DNA of 64,000 nucleotides. It comes from Ruegeria pomeroyi (GTDB lineage Bacteria > Pseudomonadota > Alphaproteobacteria > Rhodobacterales > Rhodobacteraceae). The notes beneath the pieces are model-generated. The model made no database searches. It saw only the letters and a program-made list of their open reading frames with translations, and had not been told where the DNA came from. Positions 8,448 through 16,404 of the stretch are shown here, piece by piece. The stretch spans positions 2,790,001 through 2,854,000 of the forward strand of contig NZ_JAGQAG010000001.1 of assembly GCF_021405525.1 (NCBI RefSeq), in the 5' to 3' direction. Numbering within the stretch: the stretch's first letter is position 1; each line of letters starts with the position of its first letter. Position numbers and translations under genes: made by a program.

Positions 8448-9086
8448 GTGAGCCACGCCCTGTTCTGGATCGCCGCCGCCTGTGCCCTGACCTATCTGGC
8501 GCTGACCGCCCGCCCCGCCAGCCTGATGCGCAGCGCGGTCAAGACCGCCTCGGTGGCGCTGCTGGCGCTGATGGTGCTGGTCGCGGGTGGCCCCGTGCTG
8601 CTGGCGCTTGCGCTGGCCCTCTGCGCGCTCGGCGACTGGCTGCTCTCGCGCGAGACCGAGGCCACCTTCATGGCCGGTGTCGGCGCCTTTGCCGCCGGTC
8701 ACCTGGCCTATGTTGCCCTGTTCCTGAACCATGCCACCAGCGAGACCGGGCGGCTTGCCGAAGAGTGGCCACTGGTGGCGGGCCTCGCGGTGCTGGGGCT
8801 GGTGATGGCCCGCCTGCTCGGCGCCCGTGCGGGTGACCTCAAGGGGCCGGTGCTGGCCTATATCCCGATCATCCTCGGCATGGGGCTGGCGGCGCTGACC
8901 CTGCCGCAGGCGGGCATGCTGGCCTGGGTTCTACCTGCCGCGGCCGCCTTCATCGCCTCTGACATGATCCTCGCGACCGAGAAATTCCTGCTGCCGCCCG
9001 GCCACCCGGCCCTGCGCCTGACCCCCTATCTGGTCTGGCCGCTCTACTGGGGCGCGCAGATGGGCTTTGCCCTTGCGCTCACCTGA
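8448..9086 (+). CDS. YhhN family membrane protein (lysoplasmalogenase-like)
   Basis: A 212-aa protein made almost entirely of hydrophobic segments, seven to eight by eye. It carries the YhhN/TMEM86 hallmarks LCALGDWLLS and FIASDMILATEKF, whose acidic residues are conserved in the lysoplasmalogenase family. The GTG start at 8448 is preceded by GGAGG at 5-7 nt. It is divergent from the AlkB-like gene, with about 110 bp between starts. Enzymatic activity is known for animal homologues; for bacterial members it is mainly inferred. Confidence 0.82.
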   Translation: MSHALFWIAAACALTYLALTARPASLMRSAVKTASVALLALMVLVAGGPVLLALALALCALGDWLLSRETEATFMAGVGAFAAGHLAYVALFLNHATSETGRLAEEWPLVAGLAVLGLVMARLLGARAGDLKGPVLAYIPIILGMGLAALTLPQAGMLAWVLPAAAAFIASDMILATEKFLLPPGHPALRLTPYLVWPLYWGAQMGFALALT

Positions 9087-9147
9087 CCCTTTGCAACCGG
9101 CGCCAATCCGCATTAGGTGAGACAGGATCGCAAGCGGAGGGCCGGAC

Positions 9148-10323
9148 ATGGCGTTTTTCTCGAAACTCAAGGACCGTCTGTTCAAATCGTCCTCGAAAAT
9201 CGAACAGGGGCTCGATGCGATTGTCGAGGATGGCGGGGTCGAGGAGACGGTCACCCCCACCCAACCCGACCCGGTGATCCCCGAGCCCGACCCGGAACCG
9301 CAACCGGTGCCGGAACTGCCCGACACGCCCGAGATGCCGGAGCCGCAGCCGGTTGACCCCGCCCCGGCGCCGATGCCGCCCGAGGCGCCGCAGCCCATCG
9401 ACCCGACCCCGCCCGCTGAAACCGGCACGGGCCGCGGCCTGCTCGGCCGCCTCTTCGCTCGCCCCGGCGCCGCGACCGTGGTCCGCCGCACGCTGGACGA
9501 CGACATGCTGGAACAGCTCGAAGAGCTGCTGATCGCCGCCGACATGGGCGTCGACACCGCCCTGCGCGTCACGGCGAACATGGCCGAGGGGCGGATCGGG
9601 CGCAAACTCTCGACGCAAGAGATCAAGGAACTGCTGGCCCAGGAAATCACCCGCATCATGGAGCCGGTCGCCCGCCCGATGCCGCTCTACCCCAGGCGCC
9701 CGCAGGTAGTGCTGGTGGTGGGTGTCAACGGTTCGGGCAAGACCACCACCATCGGCAAACTTGCCAGCCAGTTCAAGGCCGCCGGCAAGAAGGTGGTGAT
9801 CGCCGCCGGCGATACCTTCCGCGCTGCCGCCGTCGAACAGCTCCAGGTCTGGGGCGACCGCGCGGGCGTGCCGGTGCTGACCGCGCCCGAAGGCTCCGAT
9901 CCCGCCTCGCTTGCCTTTGACGCCATGACCCGCGCCCAGGCGGACGGCGCCGACCTCCTGCTGATCGACACGGCGGGCCGGTTGCAGAACCGCGCCGACC
10001 TGATGGAGGAGCTGGCCAAGATCGTCCGCGTCATCCGCAAGAAGGACGACACCGCCCCCCACAACACGCTTCTGGTGCTCGACGCCACCACCGGCCAGAA
10101 CGCGATCAGCCAGGTCGAGACTTTCCAGAAACTCGCCGATGTCTCGGGCCTGGTGATGACCAAGCTCGACGGCACCGCCAAGGGCGGCATTCTCGTCTCG
10201 CTGGCCGACCGCTTCGGCCTGCCGATCCACGCCATCGGGGTGGGCGAACAGATCGACGATCTGGCCCCTTTCGACCCTGAGGAGTTCGCCGCTGCGCTGA
10301 CCGGGCTCGACACACAGGCATGA
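9148..10323 (+). CDS. ftsY: Signal recognition particle receptor FtsY
   Basis: A 391-aa SRP GTPase that docks ribosome-SRP complexes at the membrane. It has an acidic, proline-rich A-region (residues ~30-95, many PEPDPEP-like units) and a helical N domain (~105-180). The G domain carries G1 GVNGSGKTT (192-200), DTFRAAA (222-228), DTAGR (274-278) and TKLDGTAKGG (338-347). The start is supported by GCGGAGGGCC upstream. The repeat-like proline-glutamate linker is longer than in E. coli-type core proteins but common in alphaproteobacteria. Confidence 0.97.
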   Translation: MAFFSKLKDRLFKSSSKIEQGLDAIVEDGGVEETVTPTQPDPVIPEPDPEPQPVPELPDTPEMPEPQPVDPAPAPMPPEAPQPIDPTPPAETGTGRGLLGRLFARPGAATVVRRTLDDDMLEQLEELLIAADMGVDTALRVTANMAEGRIGRKLSTQEIKELLAQEITRIMEPVARPMPLYPRRPQVVLVVGVNGSGKTTTIGKLASQFKAAGKKVVIAAGDTFRAAAVEQLQVWGDRAGVPVLTAPEGSDPASLAFDAMTRAQADGADLLLIDTAGRLQNRADLMEELAKIVRVIRKKDDTAPHNTLLVLDATTGQNAISQVETFQKLADVSGLVMTKLDGTAKGGILVSLADRFGLPIHAIGVGEQIDDLAPFDPEEFAAALTGLDTQA

Positions 10324-10334
10324 CGCCCATCCCG

Positions 10335-10388
10335 CTTCATTTCGCCAGAAATACTCTCGGGGGGTCCGGGGGGCAGACAGCCCCCCGG
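10335..10388. repeat. Intergenic hairpin repeat, copy 3
   Basis: The core CTTCATTTCGCCAGAAATACTCTCGGGGGG starts at 10335, 12 bp after the ftsY stop. It is followed by CCGGGGGGC/GCCCCCCGG with loop AGACA (10366-10388). This copy lacks the middle variable hairpin seen in copies 1 and 2. It is a probable terminator between ftsY and the next gene. Confidence 0.65.
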
Positions 10389-10417
10389 CGCTGGCCCCGG
10401 AAAACTCCCCCGCGATC

Positions 10418-11320
10418 ATGAGCACCTGGCTCGTCTCGCTCGAAGGTACCGCCGCCGGTCACGACCTTGCGCTGGGTCTCGCACTCATGGCGGCCTTCCT
10501 GCACGCGGTTTTTGGCGCGTTGCAAAAGGGCCGACACGATCCCTGGCTCAGCCGGGGCGCCATCGACGGCGCCTACGCGCTGATGGCCGCACCCTTTGCT
10601 TTCTTCGTGGTCCCGTGGCCGGAACCGCATATGTGGCCCATCTTCGCCACCGCCTGGCTGATCCATGTCTTCTACAAACTGTTTCAGGCCATGGCCTATA
10701 CCAAGGGCGCCTATACGGTGGTCTATCCGGTGGTGCGCGGCACCGGGCCACTCTTTACCGTGATCGGCGCCTATCTGCTCTTTGGCGAGACCTTCACCGG
10801 CCTGCAATGGCTGGGCGTCGGTGTCCTGCTGGCGGGTATCTTCGGGCTTGCCGTCTATAACATGATCTTTCTCGACACCGCGCGCGAGACGCTGATGCCC
10901 GCGCTGGGTCTGGCGGCGATCACCGGCCTCTTCGTGGCGCTCTACACCACCTATGACGCCTATGGCATCCGGGCCACCGCCGATCCGTTCACCTTTCTGG
11001 CCTGGTTCTTCTTCATCGACGGTCTGGTGTTTCCGGTCATCGCCGGGCTGCGCTGGCGATCGATGATCCACCGCCCCGCCCCCGGCCCCCTGATCCTGCG
11101 CGGCTTTGCCGGCGGCATTACCGCCTTTCTCTCCTTCGGCGCCATCATGCTGGCCACGCGGCTCGACAAGGTGGGCGAGGCCGCGGTGCTGCGCGAGACC
11201 TCGACCGTGTTTGCCGCGCTGATCGGCTGGCTGGTGCTGAAAGAGACGGTCGGACCGCGCCGGATCGCTCTGATGGGGTTGATCGCAGCGGGTGCGGTGA
11301 TAGTTGAGTTCGGAGGCTGA
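10418..11320 (+). CDS. EamA/DMT superfamily transporter
   Basis: A 300-aa inner-membrane protein with about ten hydrophobic segments in two repeats, as in the drug/metabolite transporter superfamily. Landmarks are AYTKGAYTVVYPVVRGTGPLF in the first half and ATRLDKVGEAAVLRETSTVFAALIGWLVLKE near the end (quoted only as landmarks YPVVRGTGP and LRETSTVFAAL). The substrate is unknown. The next gene begins 5 bp after its stop, with the GGAGG ribosome site inside this gene's 3' end, so the two are likely one operon. Confidence 0.85.
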   Translation: MSTWLVSLEGTAAGHDLALGLALMAAFLHAVFGALQKGRHDPWLSRGAIDGAYALMAAPFAFFVVPWPEPHMWPIFATAWLIHVFYKLFQAMAYTKGAYTVVYPVVRGTGPLFTVIGAYLLFGETFTGLQWLGVGVLLAGIFGLAVYNMIFLDTARETLMPALGLAAITGLFVALYTTYDAYGIRATADPFTFLAWFFFIDGLVFPVIAGLRWRSMIHRPAPGPLILRGFAGGITAFLSFGAIMLATRLDKVGEAAVLRETSTVFAALIGWLVLKETVGPRRIALMGLIAAGAVIVEFGG

Positions 11321-11324
11321 AAGA

Positions 11325-11951
11325 ATGGACAGGAACGGCATGGCGGCGGAAAAGGACATCAACCCGATCATCAAGCAGGTGCTGGAACTGGGCCCGACCG
11401 TGGCCTTTTTCCTGATCTACCTCAGGCTCAAGGAAAAGACCTTTCAGATCGCCGGCGCCGAATACTCGGGGTTCATCGTGGCAACACTGGTCTTCATCCC
11501 CATCCTGCTGGCGGCGATGGGGGTGCTCTGGGCCCTGACGGGCAAGCTCAGCCGGATGCAGATCTTCACCGCCTTCATGGTGATCTTCTTCGGCGGGCTT
11601 ACGGCCTGGTTCAACGACGAGCGCTTCTTCAAGATGAAGACGACGCTGGTTTATGGCGTCTTCGCGGTCCTGCTGGGCATCGGGCTGATGCGGGGACGCT
11701 CCTATCTGGCCTATGTATTGGGTGATGTGCTGCCCATGCGCGACGAAGGCTGGATGATCCTGACCCGTCGGCTGTGCGGCGCGTTCACCGGACTGGCGGT
11801 GGCCAACGAGCTTGTCTGGCGCAACATGTCCACCGATCTCTGGGTCAAGATCGAGACCTTCGGCTTTCCGATCCTGCTGATGGGCTTCATCATGCTGCAA
11901 TTCGGCCTGCTGCAGGCCCATATGATCGACCCCGACCAGGACCAGGGCTGA
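11325..11951 (+). CDS. Inner membrane septation protein A (YciB/IspZ family)
   Basis: A 208-aa polytopic membrane protein. Landmarks of the YciB/IspZ family are visible: LELGPTVAFFLIYL, ATLVFIPILLA, GGLTAWFNDERFFKMKTT, RRLCGAFTGLAVANELVWRNMSTDLWV. The family is linked to septation and envelope maintenance; the molecular activity is not settled. The start at 11325 has GGAGG at 8-nt spacing. A longer in-frame start at 11304 lies inside the preceding gene and lacks a ribosome site. Confidence 0.9.
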   Translation: MDRNGMAAEKDINPIIKQVLELGPTVAFFLIYLRLKEKTFQIAGAEYSGFIVATLVFIPILLAAMGVLWALTGKLSRMQIFTAFMVIFFGGLTAWFNDERFFKMKTTLVYGVFAVLLGIGLMRGRSYLAYVLGDVLPMRDEGWMILTRRLCGAFTGLAVANELVWRNMSTDLWVKIETFGFPILLMGFIMLQFGLLQAHMIDPDQDQG

Positions 11952-12027
11952 TCCACCGCGCCGCTTGAGTGTCGCTCATCCCCGGCTTAGGGTATTGACC
12001 TGAAGCCCGTGAAAGGTCCGCGACACC

Positions 12028-12696
12028 ATGATATCCCTGCCCGATACCGGCTTTCTGGCCGACGCCTCGCCAAGGCTGAAACAGATGCTGGCGGCCCAGG
12101 CCACCGAGATCGGGCTTGAGCGCGGCGCGGGGCTCTTCAAGCAGGGTGATCCGGGGGACGCGCTTTATGCCGTGCTGGCGGGTTCGATGGAAATATCGAT
12201 CCTCTCGCTAGACGGGCGCAAGCTATCGCTCGATCTTGTCGGCCCCGGCGCTGTGTTCGGCGAGATCGCGCTGTTCGATCCCGGCCCGCGCACCGCGACG
12301 GTGACGGCGGTAGAACCGTCGCGGGTGCTCAGGGTGCTCAGCGCCGACGTGATGGCCGAGCTTCACCGGCATCCGGAACTGGCCATCGACATGGTGCGGC
12401 TGGCCGGACAGCGCATGCGCTGGATGGGCGGACAACTCAACGAACAGGTGTTTCTGCCTGTTCCGACCCGGCTGGCACGCAAGCTGCTGCACCTAGCACC
12501 GCAACACGACGCGGGCGGGGCAACGGTGCGACTGTCGCAGGCGGAACTGGCGGAATATGTCGGCGCGACGCGCGAGGCGATTTCCAAGACCCTGGCCACC
12601 TGGAAGCGGTTGGGCGTGATCGATGTGGGGCGCGGGACACTTGCGATCCGCGACCCGAATGCTCTGCGGGCGCTGGCCGATCCCGATCAGATCTGA
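12028..12696 (+). CDS. Crp/Fnr family transcriptional regulator
   Basis: A 222-aa regulator. The cyclic-nucleotide-binding-like beta roll covers residues ~10-120 (LFKQGDPGDALYAVLAGSMEI, GPGAVFGEIALFDPGPRTATVTA; quoted as landmarks). A dimerisation helix follows, and the C-terminal winged helix-turn-helix contains LSQAELAEYVGATREAISKTLA. The protein has no cysteine, so it cannot hold an Fe-S cluster like FNR; a nucleotide, heme or other ligand is possible. FGEIALFDPGPRTATV resembles the cNMP-binding cassette of CRP (GELAL..PRAATV). A CRP-type palindrome lies 51 bp beyond its stop. Confidence 0.9.
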   Translation: MISLPDTGFLADASPRLKQMLAAQATEIGLERGAGLFKQGDPGDALYAVLAGSMEISILSLDGRKLSLDLVGPGAVFGEIALFDPGPRTATVTAVEPSRVLRVLSADVMAELHRHPELAIDMVRLAGQRMRWMGGQLNEQVFLPVPTRLARKLLHLAPQHDAGGATVRLSQAELAEYVGATREAISKTLATWKRLGVIDVGRGTLAIRDPNALRALADPDQI

Positions 12697-12747
12697 CCCG
12701 CGCCTGCGGCCTGGGAACCGTGGCCCCGGCACCGGATTTTCATCGCT

Positions 12748-12763
12748 TGTGACATGGGTCACA
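12748..12763. promoter_or_regulatory. CRP-type binding site
   Basis: TGTGA-CATGGG-TCACA is an exact match to the CRP half-sites TGTGA-N6-TCACA. Its centre (12755.5) is 41.5 bp ahead of position 12797. A -10-like CATACC lies at 12785-12790, so the geometry is that of a class II activator site for a transcript starting near 12797. The adjacent Crp/Fnr-like gene is the obvious candidate regulator (inference). Confidence 0.6.
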
Positions 12764-12796
12764 GACCCGAATCGTCACTGCCATCATACCTGTCCG

Positions 12797-12896
12797 TGGT
12801 TACCGTCCTGAGGTCGGGGAGCATCCCCAGTGTTCCGTCCCGTACTGACCTCCATTACCTCACTTGAGCCATGTGCCCCCGCACATGGCTCTTTTT
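12797..12896 (+). ncRNA. Candidate small RNA (~100 nt)
   Basis: No reading frame fits this stretch, yet it looks like a discrete transcript with a CRP-type site and -10 upstream, internal structure and an intrinsic terminator. GAGGTC (12810-12815) pairs with GACCTC (12847-12852). They enclose GGGG-AGCAT-CCCC (12816-12828) and a weaker AGTG/TACT stem, which would form a three-way junction. A single-stranded CATTACCTCACTT precedes the terminator. The start site is an estimate from promoter geometry. I cannot match it to a named RNA family. Confidence 0.5.
12866..12896 (+). terminator. Rho-independent terminator
   Basis: A perfect 11-bp stem GAGCCATGTGC/GCACATGGCTC (12866-12876, 12881-12891) with loop CCCC is followed immediately by TTTTT. 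The orientation is plus-strand. It could end the candidate small RNA or read-through from the Crp/Fnr gene. Confidence 0.9.
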
Positions 12897-12906
12897 CTCT
12901 GGCGCC

Positions 12907-13278
12907 TCAACCGACCGCGGGCGTGTCCTGACTGAACAGGTTGCGCCAGCCGCCCTCGCCATGCCGCCGCCAGATCGAACTGACATACATCTCTTCGTCC
13001 GCCTTCCGCCCGACCCGGCGGTACCGTGCGCTATAACTCAGTACCGCACAGCCCGGAGCCAGTTCCAGCACCCGTGCCTGCGACAGGGTGAACCGTGCAA
13101 CCGTCGGACCATTGGCAAGTTGCCCCGCATGTGCGTCGCGCCCGGCAAAGCCGTCCGGATAAACCCCCAGAAAACCCGGATCGAGCGCCGCGATATCGGC
13201 CGCGGCATCACCCGCGACGAGCGCTTGCCAGACCCGGGTTTCACATTCCAGAAGCGTTTCGAGCAAATCTCCCATCAC
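12907..13278 (-). CDS. SnoaL/DUF4440-like (NTF2-fold) protein
   Basis: A 123-aa soluble protein with the cone-shaped NTF2-like layout. An N-terminal helix (LLETLLECETRVWQALVAGD) is followed by ALDPGFLGVYPDG and strands ARVLELAPGCAVLSYSARY and EEMYVSSIWRRHGEGGWRNLFSQDTP. DUF4440 proteins include ketosteroid-isomerase-like enzymes and binding proteins; no catalytic residues can be assigned with confidence. Starts at 13278 and 13275 are both possible. It lies downstream of degP beyond a terminator and is probably a separate unit. Confidence 0.72.
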   Translation of the reverse strand: MMGDLLETLLECETRVWQALVAGDAAADIAALDPGFLGVYPDGFAGRDAHAGQLANGPTVARFTLSQARVLELAPGCAVLSYSARYRRVGRKADEEMYVSSIWRRHGEGGWRNLFSQDTPAVG

Positions 13279-13298
13279 GTCCTCTCGCCAAATGAAAA

Positions 13299-13325
13299 GC
13301 GGCCGGGATAACCGGCCGCCTTTTT
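13299..13325 (-). terminator. Terminator after degP (bidirectional)
   Basis: GCGGCCGG (13299-13306) and CCGGCCGC (13312-13319) form a stem with loop GATAA. It is flanked by AAAA on the left and TTTTT on the right, so it can end transcripts in either direction. It sits between the degP stop and the SnoaL-like gene start. Confidence 0.85.
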
Positions 13326-13342
13326 GTCGTTGTTCGCGCGTG

Positions 13343-14800
13343 TCACTGATCGAGGCTCAAGGCCACGAATCTCGGCTCACCACCGCGCCGCACCAGCAGT
13401 AGAAGCGACTTACGGCCCGCCTCGCGCGCCTCGTCGATACGGGTTTCCAGATCGGCCAGCGTGGCCACTTTCTGCTGCCCCGCCTCGGTGATCACATCGC
13501 CCGTGCGCAATCCCTTTTCAAAGGCTTCCGACGCTTCGTCGACCGCGATGATTGCAAGCCCGGTCGCATCGTCGGCAAGGCCCAGCTCGGTTCGCATATC
13601 CGACGTCAGCACGCTGACCGTCAGACCCAGGAACTCTTTCTTGCTGGCTTCCGGCTCGGACTGGCCGCCATCGTTCTCGTCCTCGGTTCCCGAACCGGCG
13701 CGCTCGGCATCCTCGCGACGGCCAAGGGTCACCAGCACGGTCTGGGTGCCACCGTCGCGGAACACCACCACACGTACCGATTTGCCGACCTCGCTTTCGC
13801 CCACCCGGCGCACCAGGTCGCGGGTGTCACGCACCTCGGCCCCATCAAAGCTCAGGATGACGTCACCGGCCTTGAGCCCGGCCTCCTTGGCGGGGCCGTC
13901 CGGCACATCGCTGATCAGCGCACCACCGGTCTTTTCCAGCCCCATCGCCTCGGCCATGTCCTCGGTCACGTCCTGGATACGCACGCCCAGCCAGCCGCGG
14001 CGGGTCTCGCCATATTCGCGCAGTTGGCCCACCACCTTGGTGACCACGTTCGAGGCCATCGAGAAACCGATGCCGATCGAGCCGCCATTGGGCGACAGGA
14101 TCGCGGTGTTCACCCCGATCACCTCGCCATCCATGTTGAACAGCGGACCGCCGGAATTGCCCCGGTTGATCGCCGCGTCGGTCTGGATGTAATCGTCATA
14201 GCTGCCGCTGAGCGCCCGGTTGCGGGCCGACACGATTCCGGCCGAAACCGAGAAGCCCTGCCCCAGCGGATTGCCCATCGCCATCACCCAATCGCCCACG
14301 CGGGCGGTGTCGGAATTGCCGAACTTGACATATTTCAGCGGCCCGTCCGCCTCGACCTTCAACAGCGCGATATCGGTGTTCTCGTCGGTGCCCACCACCT
14401 TGGCCGGCAATTCGCGCGCCGGCTGGCCGTCGCCGGGAAAGAACTCGATCAGGATTTCGTCGGCCTTGGCGATGACATGGTTGTTGGTGACGATATAGCC
14501 ATCCTCGGAGATCACGAAGCCCGAGCCCAGCGCCGAGCTGCGCCGGGGCCGGTCGCCACCGCCGTTGCGGTCCTGGAACTCGCGAAAGAAATCCTCGAAG
14601 GGCGAGCCTTCGGGCACGATTCCCTGCGGGCCGGTCGGGCCCTCGACCAGGGTCGAGGTGGTGATGTTGACCACCGCCGGGCTGACCTTGTCCGCCAGCG
14701 GCGCCAGGCTTTCCGGCCGGGCCTGGGCGATGAGGGTCTGGAGCAGCAGGAACAGCACGCTCAGTCCCGCCAACGCCATCAACCGGGCGTTGGTGATCAT
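13343..14800 (-). CDS. degP: Do-family periplasmic serine endoprotease DegP/HtrA
   Basis: A 485-aa protease-chaperone of the envelope. The order is: signal peptide or anchor (MALAGLSVLFLLLQTLIAQA), chymotrypsin-fold protease domain with catalytic His in TNNHVIAKAD, Asp in ENTDIALLK and Ser in NRGNSGGPLF, then PDZ1 (RRGWLGVRIQDVTEDMAE) and PDZ2 (TGLAIIAVDEASEAFEKGLRTGDVI). I take the ATG at 14800. An in-frame GTG at 14863 would lengthen the N-terminus by 21 residues and has a weaker ribosome site. It lies downstream of DUF2065 and hflC/hflK, a gene order common in alphaproteobacteria. Confidence 0.95.
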   Translation of the reverse strand: MITNARLMALAGLSVLFLLLQTLIAQARPESLAPLADKVSPAVVNITTSTLVEGPTGPQGIVPEGSPFEDFFREFQDRNGGGDRPRRSSALGSGFVISEDGYIVTNNHVIAKADEILIEFFPGDGQPARELPAKVVGTDENTDIALLKVEADGPLKYVKFGNSDTARVGDWVMAMGNPLGQGFSVSAGIVSARNRALSGSYDDYIQTDAAINRGNSGGPLFNMDGEVIGVNTAILSPNGGSIGIGFSMASNVVTKVVGQLREYGETRRGWLGVRIQDVTEDMAEAMGLEKTGGALISDVPDGPAKEAGLKAGDVILSFDGAEVRDTRDLVRRVGESEVGKSVRVVVFRDGGTQTVLVTLGRREDAERAGSGTEDENDGGQSEPEASKKEFLGLTVSVLTSDMRTELGLADDATGLAIIAVDEASEAFEKGLRTGDVITEAGQQKVATLADLETRIDEAREAGRKSLLLLVRRGGEPRFVALSLDQ

Positions 14801-14993
14801 CCTGCTATCCTGCGTCCGGGCGATACTGCGTGCCTGTGGCTGCACTGGGGGTCTCCTTGTCACCTACCTGCCGACCGGGGGCGCCGCCTTGTCCGGTCAC
14901 TGTCTCGACAACAATGTAGTCAGTTTGCCCCCGCCCGCAACTCGGGATCGCGGGGAAATGAGGGCGCAGGCACCCCGGCGCCCGCAAAACCTG

Positions 14994-15191
14994 TCAAAAC
15001 CCGACCCGATAAGCGCCCCAGACCAGGATCAGACCGAACACCATGCTCAGCAGCCCGGTCTGCCGCCGCGCCGCCAACGGCAGGCTGCGCAGCATCTCGA
15101 GCAGCCTTTCCACCATGCCAGGCGCCAGCGCATAGACCGCCCCCTCGGCGATCAGCACCAGCCCGAAGGCAAGCAAAACCAACCCGATCAT
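14994..15191 (-). CDS. DUF2065 (YjeT-like) small membrane protein
   Basis: A 65-aa protein with two hydrophobic segments (IGLVLLAFGLVLIAEGAVYAL and TGLLSMVFGLILVWGAY). The intervening basic stretch carries the PGMVERLLEMLRSLP-type core of DUF2065. The start at 15191 gives the standard family length; longer in-frame starts add only unrelated residues. It sits between hflC and degP, the usual place for this family, which suggests a link to FtsH/HflKC-dependent membrane quality control. Direct function is unknown. Confidence 0.85.
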   Translation of the reverse strand: MIGLVLLAFGLVLIAEGAVYALAPGMVERLLEMLRSLPLAARRQTGLLSMVFGLILVWGAYRVGF

Positions 15192-15476
15192 ATGTTTACG
15201 CCAGAACGTGTCCGAACACACAAGCTGGAATAGCTTCCCCCGCCAGCCGGATCGGGCACAAATACCGCAAGCATTTCGATGCATCGAAGCGCCCACGCAT
15301 CAGCGCTGGATTGGCCGCACCTCAGCGATGTCCCAGCGACTACCGTCCTTCGGGCGCGCTGTGCCAAAGCGGTGTTACAGCTGTCGATCAAGCGCATATC
15401 AGGTTCCTACATCCGGTTTTGCCGTATTTGAGGGCATTCATAGCCACGGATCAAGGTGACTGTCAGAATAACGTGA
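15192..15476. other. Gene-free stretch between hflC and DUF2065
   Basis: About 285 bp without a convincing reading frame, tRNA-like fold or repeat. It should contain the promoter for the DUF2065-degP pair because a terminator closes hflC on its far side. I see no recognisable binding site. Confidence 0.5.
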
Positions 15477-15504
15477 AAAGGGCCGGCACAGAGGCCGGCC
15501 CTTT
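15477..15504 (-). terminator. Terminator after hflC
   Basis: AAAGGGCCGGC (15477-15487) and GCCGGCCCTTT (15494-15504) form an 11-bp stem with loop ACAGAG. Read on the minus strand, the stem is followed by TC after TTTT (…CCCTTTTC), located 25 bp past the hflC stop. Confidence 0.85.
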
Positions 15505-15528
15505 CGGTATCCGTCTATGCCGCTTGGG

Positions 15529-16404
15529 TTATTTCGCGGCGCCCGAGGGCGATTTCAGATAGTTGAAGAACTCTGAGTCCGGGCTCATCACCATCGAGCT
15601 GTTGCCCCCTTGCAGCGCCTTTTCATAGGCCGAGAGCGAACGGTAGAATTCGAAGAACTCCGGGTCCTTGCCAAAGGCTTGAGCAAAGATGGCGTTTCTT
15701 TGCGCATCGGCCTCGCCTCGGACGATCTCGGCCTCGCGGCGCGCCTCGGAGACCAGTTCGACCACGGTCCGGTCGGCCTGCGCCCGGATCCGCTGCGCCG
15801 CCTCGTTACCGCGTGCCACCTCGTCGGCGGCTTCGCGTTCGCGCTCGGCCCGCATCCGGGCAAAGGTGGCGTTCAGGTTGGCTTCGGGCAGGTCGGTGCG
15901 TTTCAGGCGCACGTCGATCACCTCGAGCCCCAGATCGCGTGCCTCGGCGATGGCGCCGTTGCGGATGCGCAGCATCAGCGCGGCACGGTCGGAACTGAGG
16001 ATGTCGTTCGAGCTGACCGAACCCAGGATCTCGCGGGTCTTGGCGCGCAGGATCGAGTCCAGACGCGTCTCGGCGGTTGCGATACCACCGGCACCCACTG
16101 CCTGACGGAACTGCCGCACATCGGTGATGCGATAGCGGGCAAAGGCGTCGACCACCAGTCGGCGGTCATCCAGCGGGGTGACTTCCAGCGGGCCGACCTC
16201 GCGGCTCAGGATGCGGTCGTCATAGCGCACCACTTCCTGGATCAGCGGGATCTTGAAGGCCAGTCCCGGCTCTTCCTTGACGTCGATCACACGACCGAAT
16301 TGCAGCACCAGCGCCTTTTCGCGTTCATCCACGATGAACAGCGACGACAGGCCCAGCGCGACCAGCACCACGACGATGGGCAGGAGAAAGGTCGATTTCC
16401 GCAT
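15529..16404 (-). CDS. hflC: HflC, SPFH-domain modulator of FtsH
   Basis: A 291-aa membrane-anchored protein with one N-terminal transmembrane segment (TFLLPIVVVLVALGLSSLFIV). The SPFH/band-7 domain follows (DEREKALVLQFGRVIDVKEEPGLAFKIPLIQEVVRYD), then a helical region (RMRAEREREAADEVARGNEAAQRIRAQADR) leading to ADAQRNAIFAQAF. HflK and HflC form large periplasmic-side cages around the FtsH protease. Its ATG overlaps the hflK stop by one base and has AAGGAGA upstream, consistent with equimolar synthesis. Landmarks are quoted in parts only. Confidence 0.95.
   Translation of the reverse strand: MRKSTFLLPIVVVLVALGLSSLFIVDEREKALVLQFGRVIDVKEEPGLAFKIPLIQEVVRYDDRILSREVGPLEVTPLDDRRLVVDAFARYRITDVRQFRQAVGAGGIATAETRLDSILRAKTREILGSVSSNDILSSDRAALMLRIRNGAIAEARDLGLEVIDVRLKRTDLPEANLNATFARMRAEREREAADEVARGNEAAQRIRAQADRTVVELVSEARREAEIVRGEADAQRNAIFAQAFGKDPEFFEFYRSLSAYEKALQGGNSSMVMSPDSEFFNYLKSPSGAAK

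Noticed and set aside
12748-12763. FNR-type site (TTGAT-N4-ATCAA)
   Set aside because: The half-sites are TGTGA/TCACA with 6-bp spacing, the CRP form; the nearby regulator also lacks the FNR cysteines.
15188-15397. Short minus-strand frame in the hflC-DUF2065 gap
   Set aside because: It has no ribosome site or motif, and its translation is Arg/Ser/Ala-rich as expected by chance.
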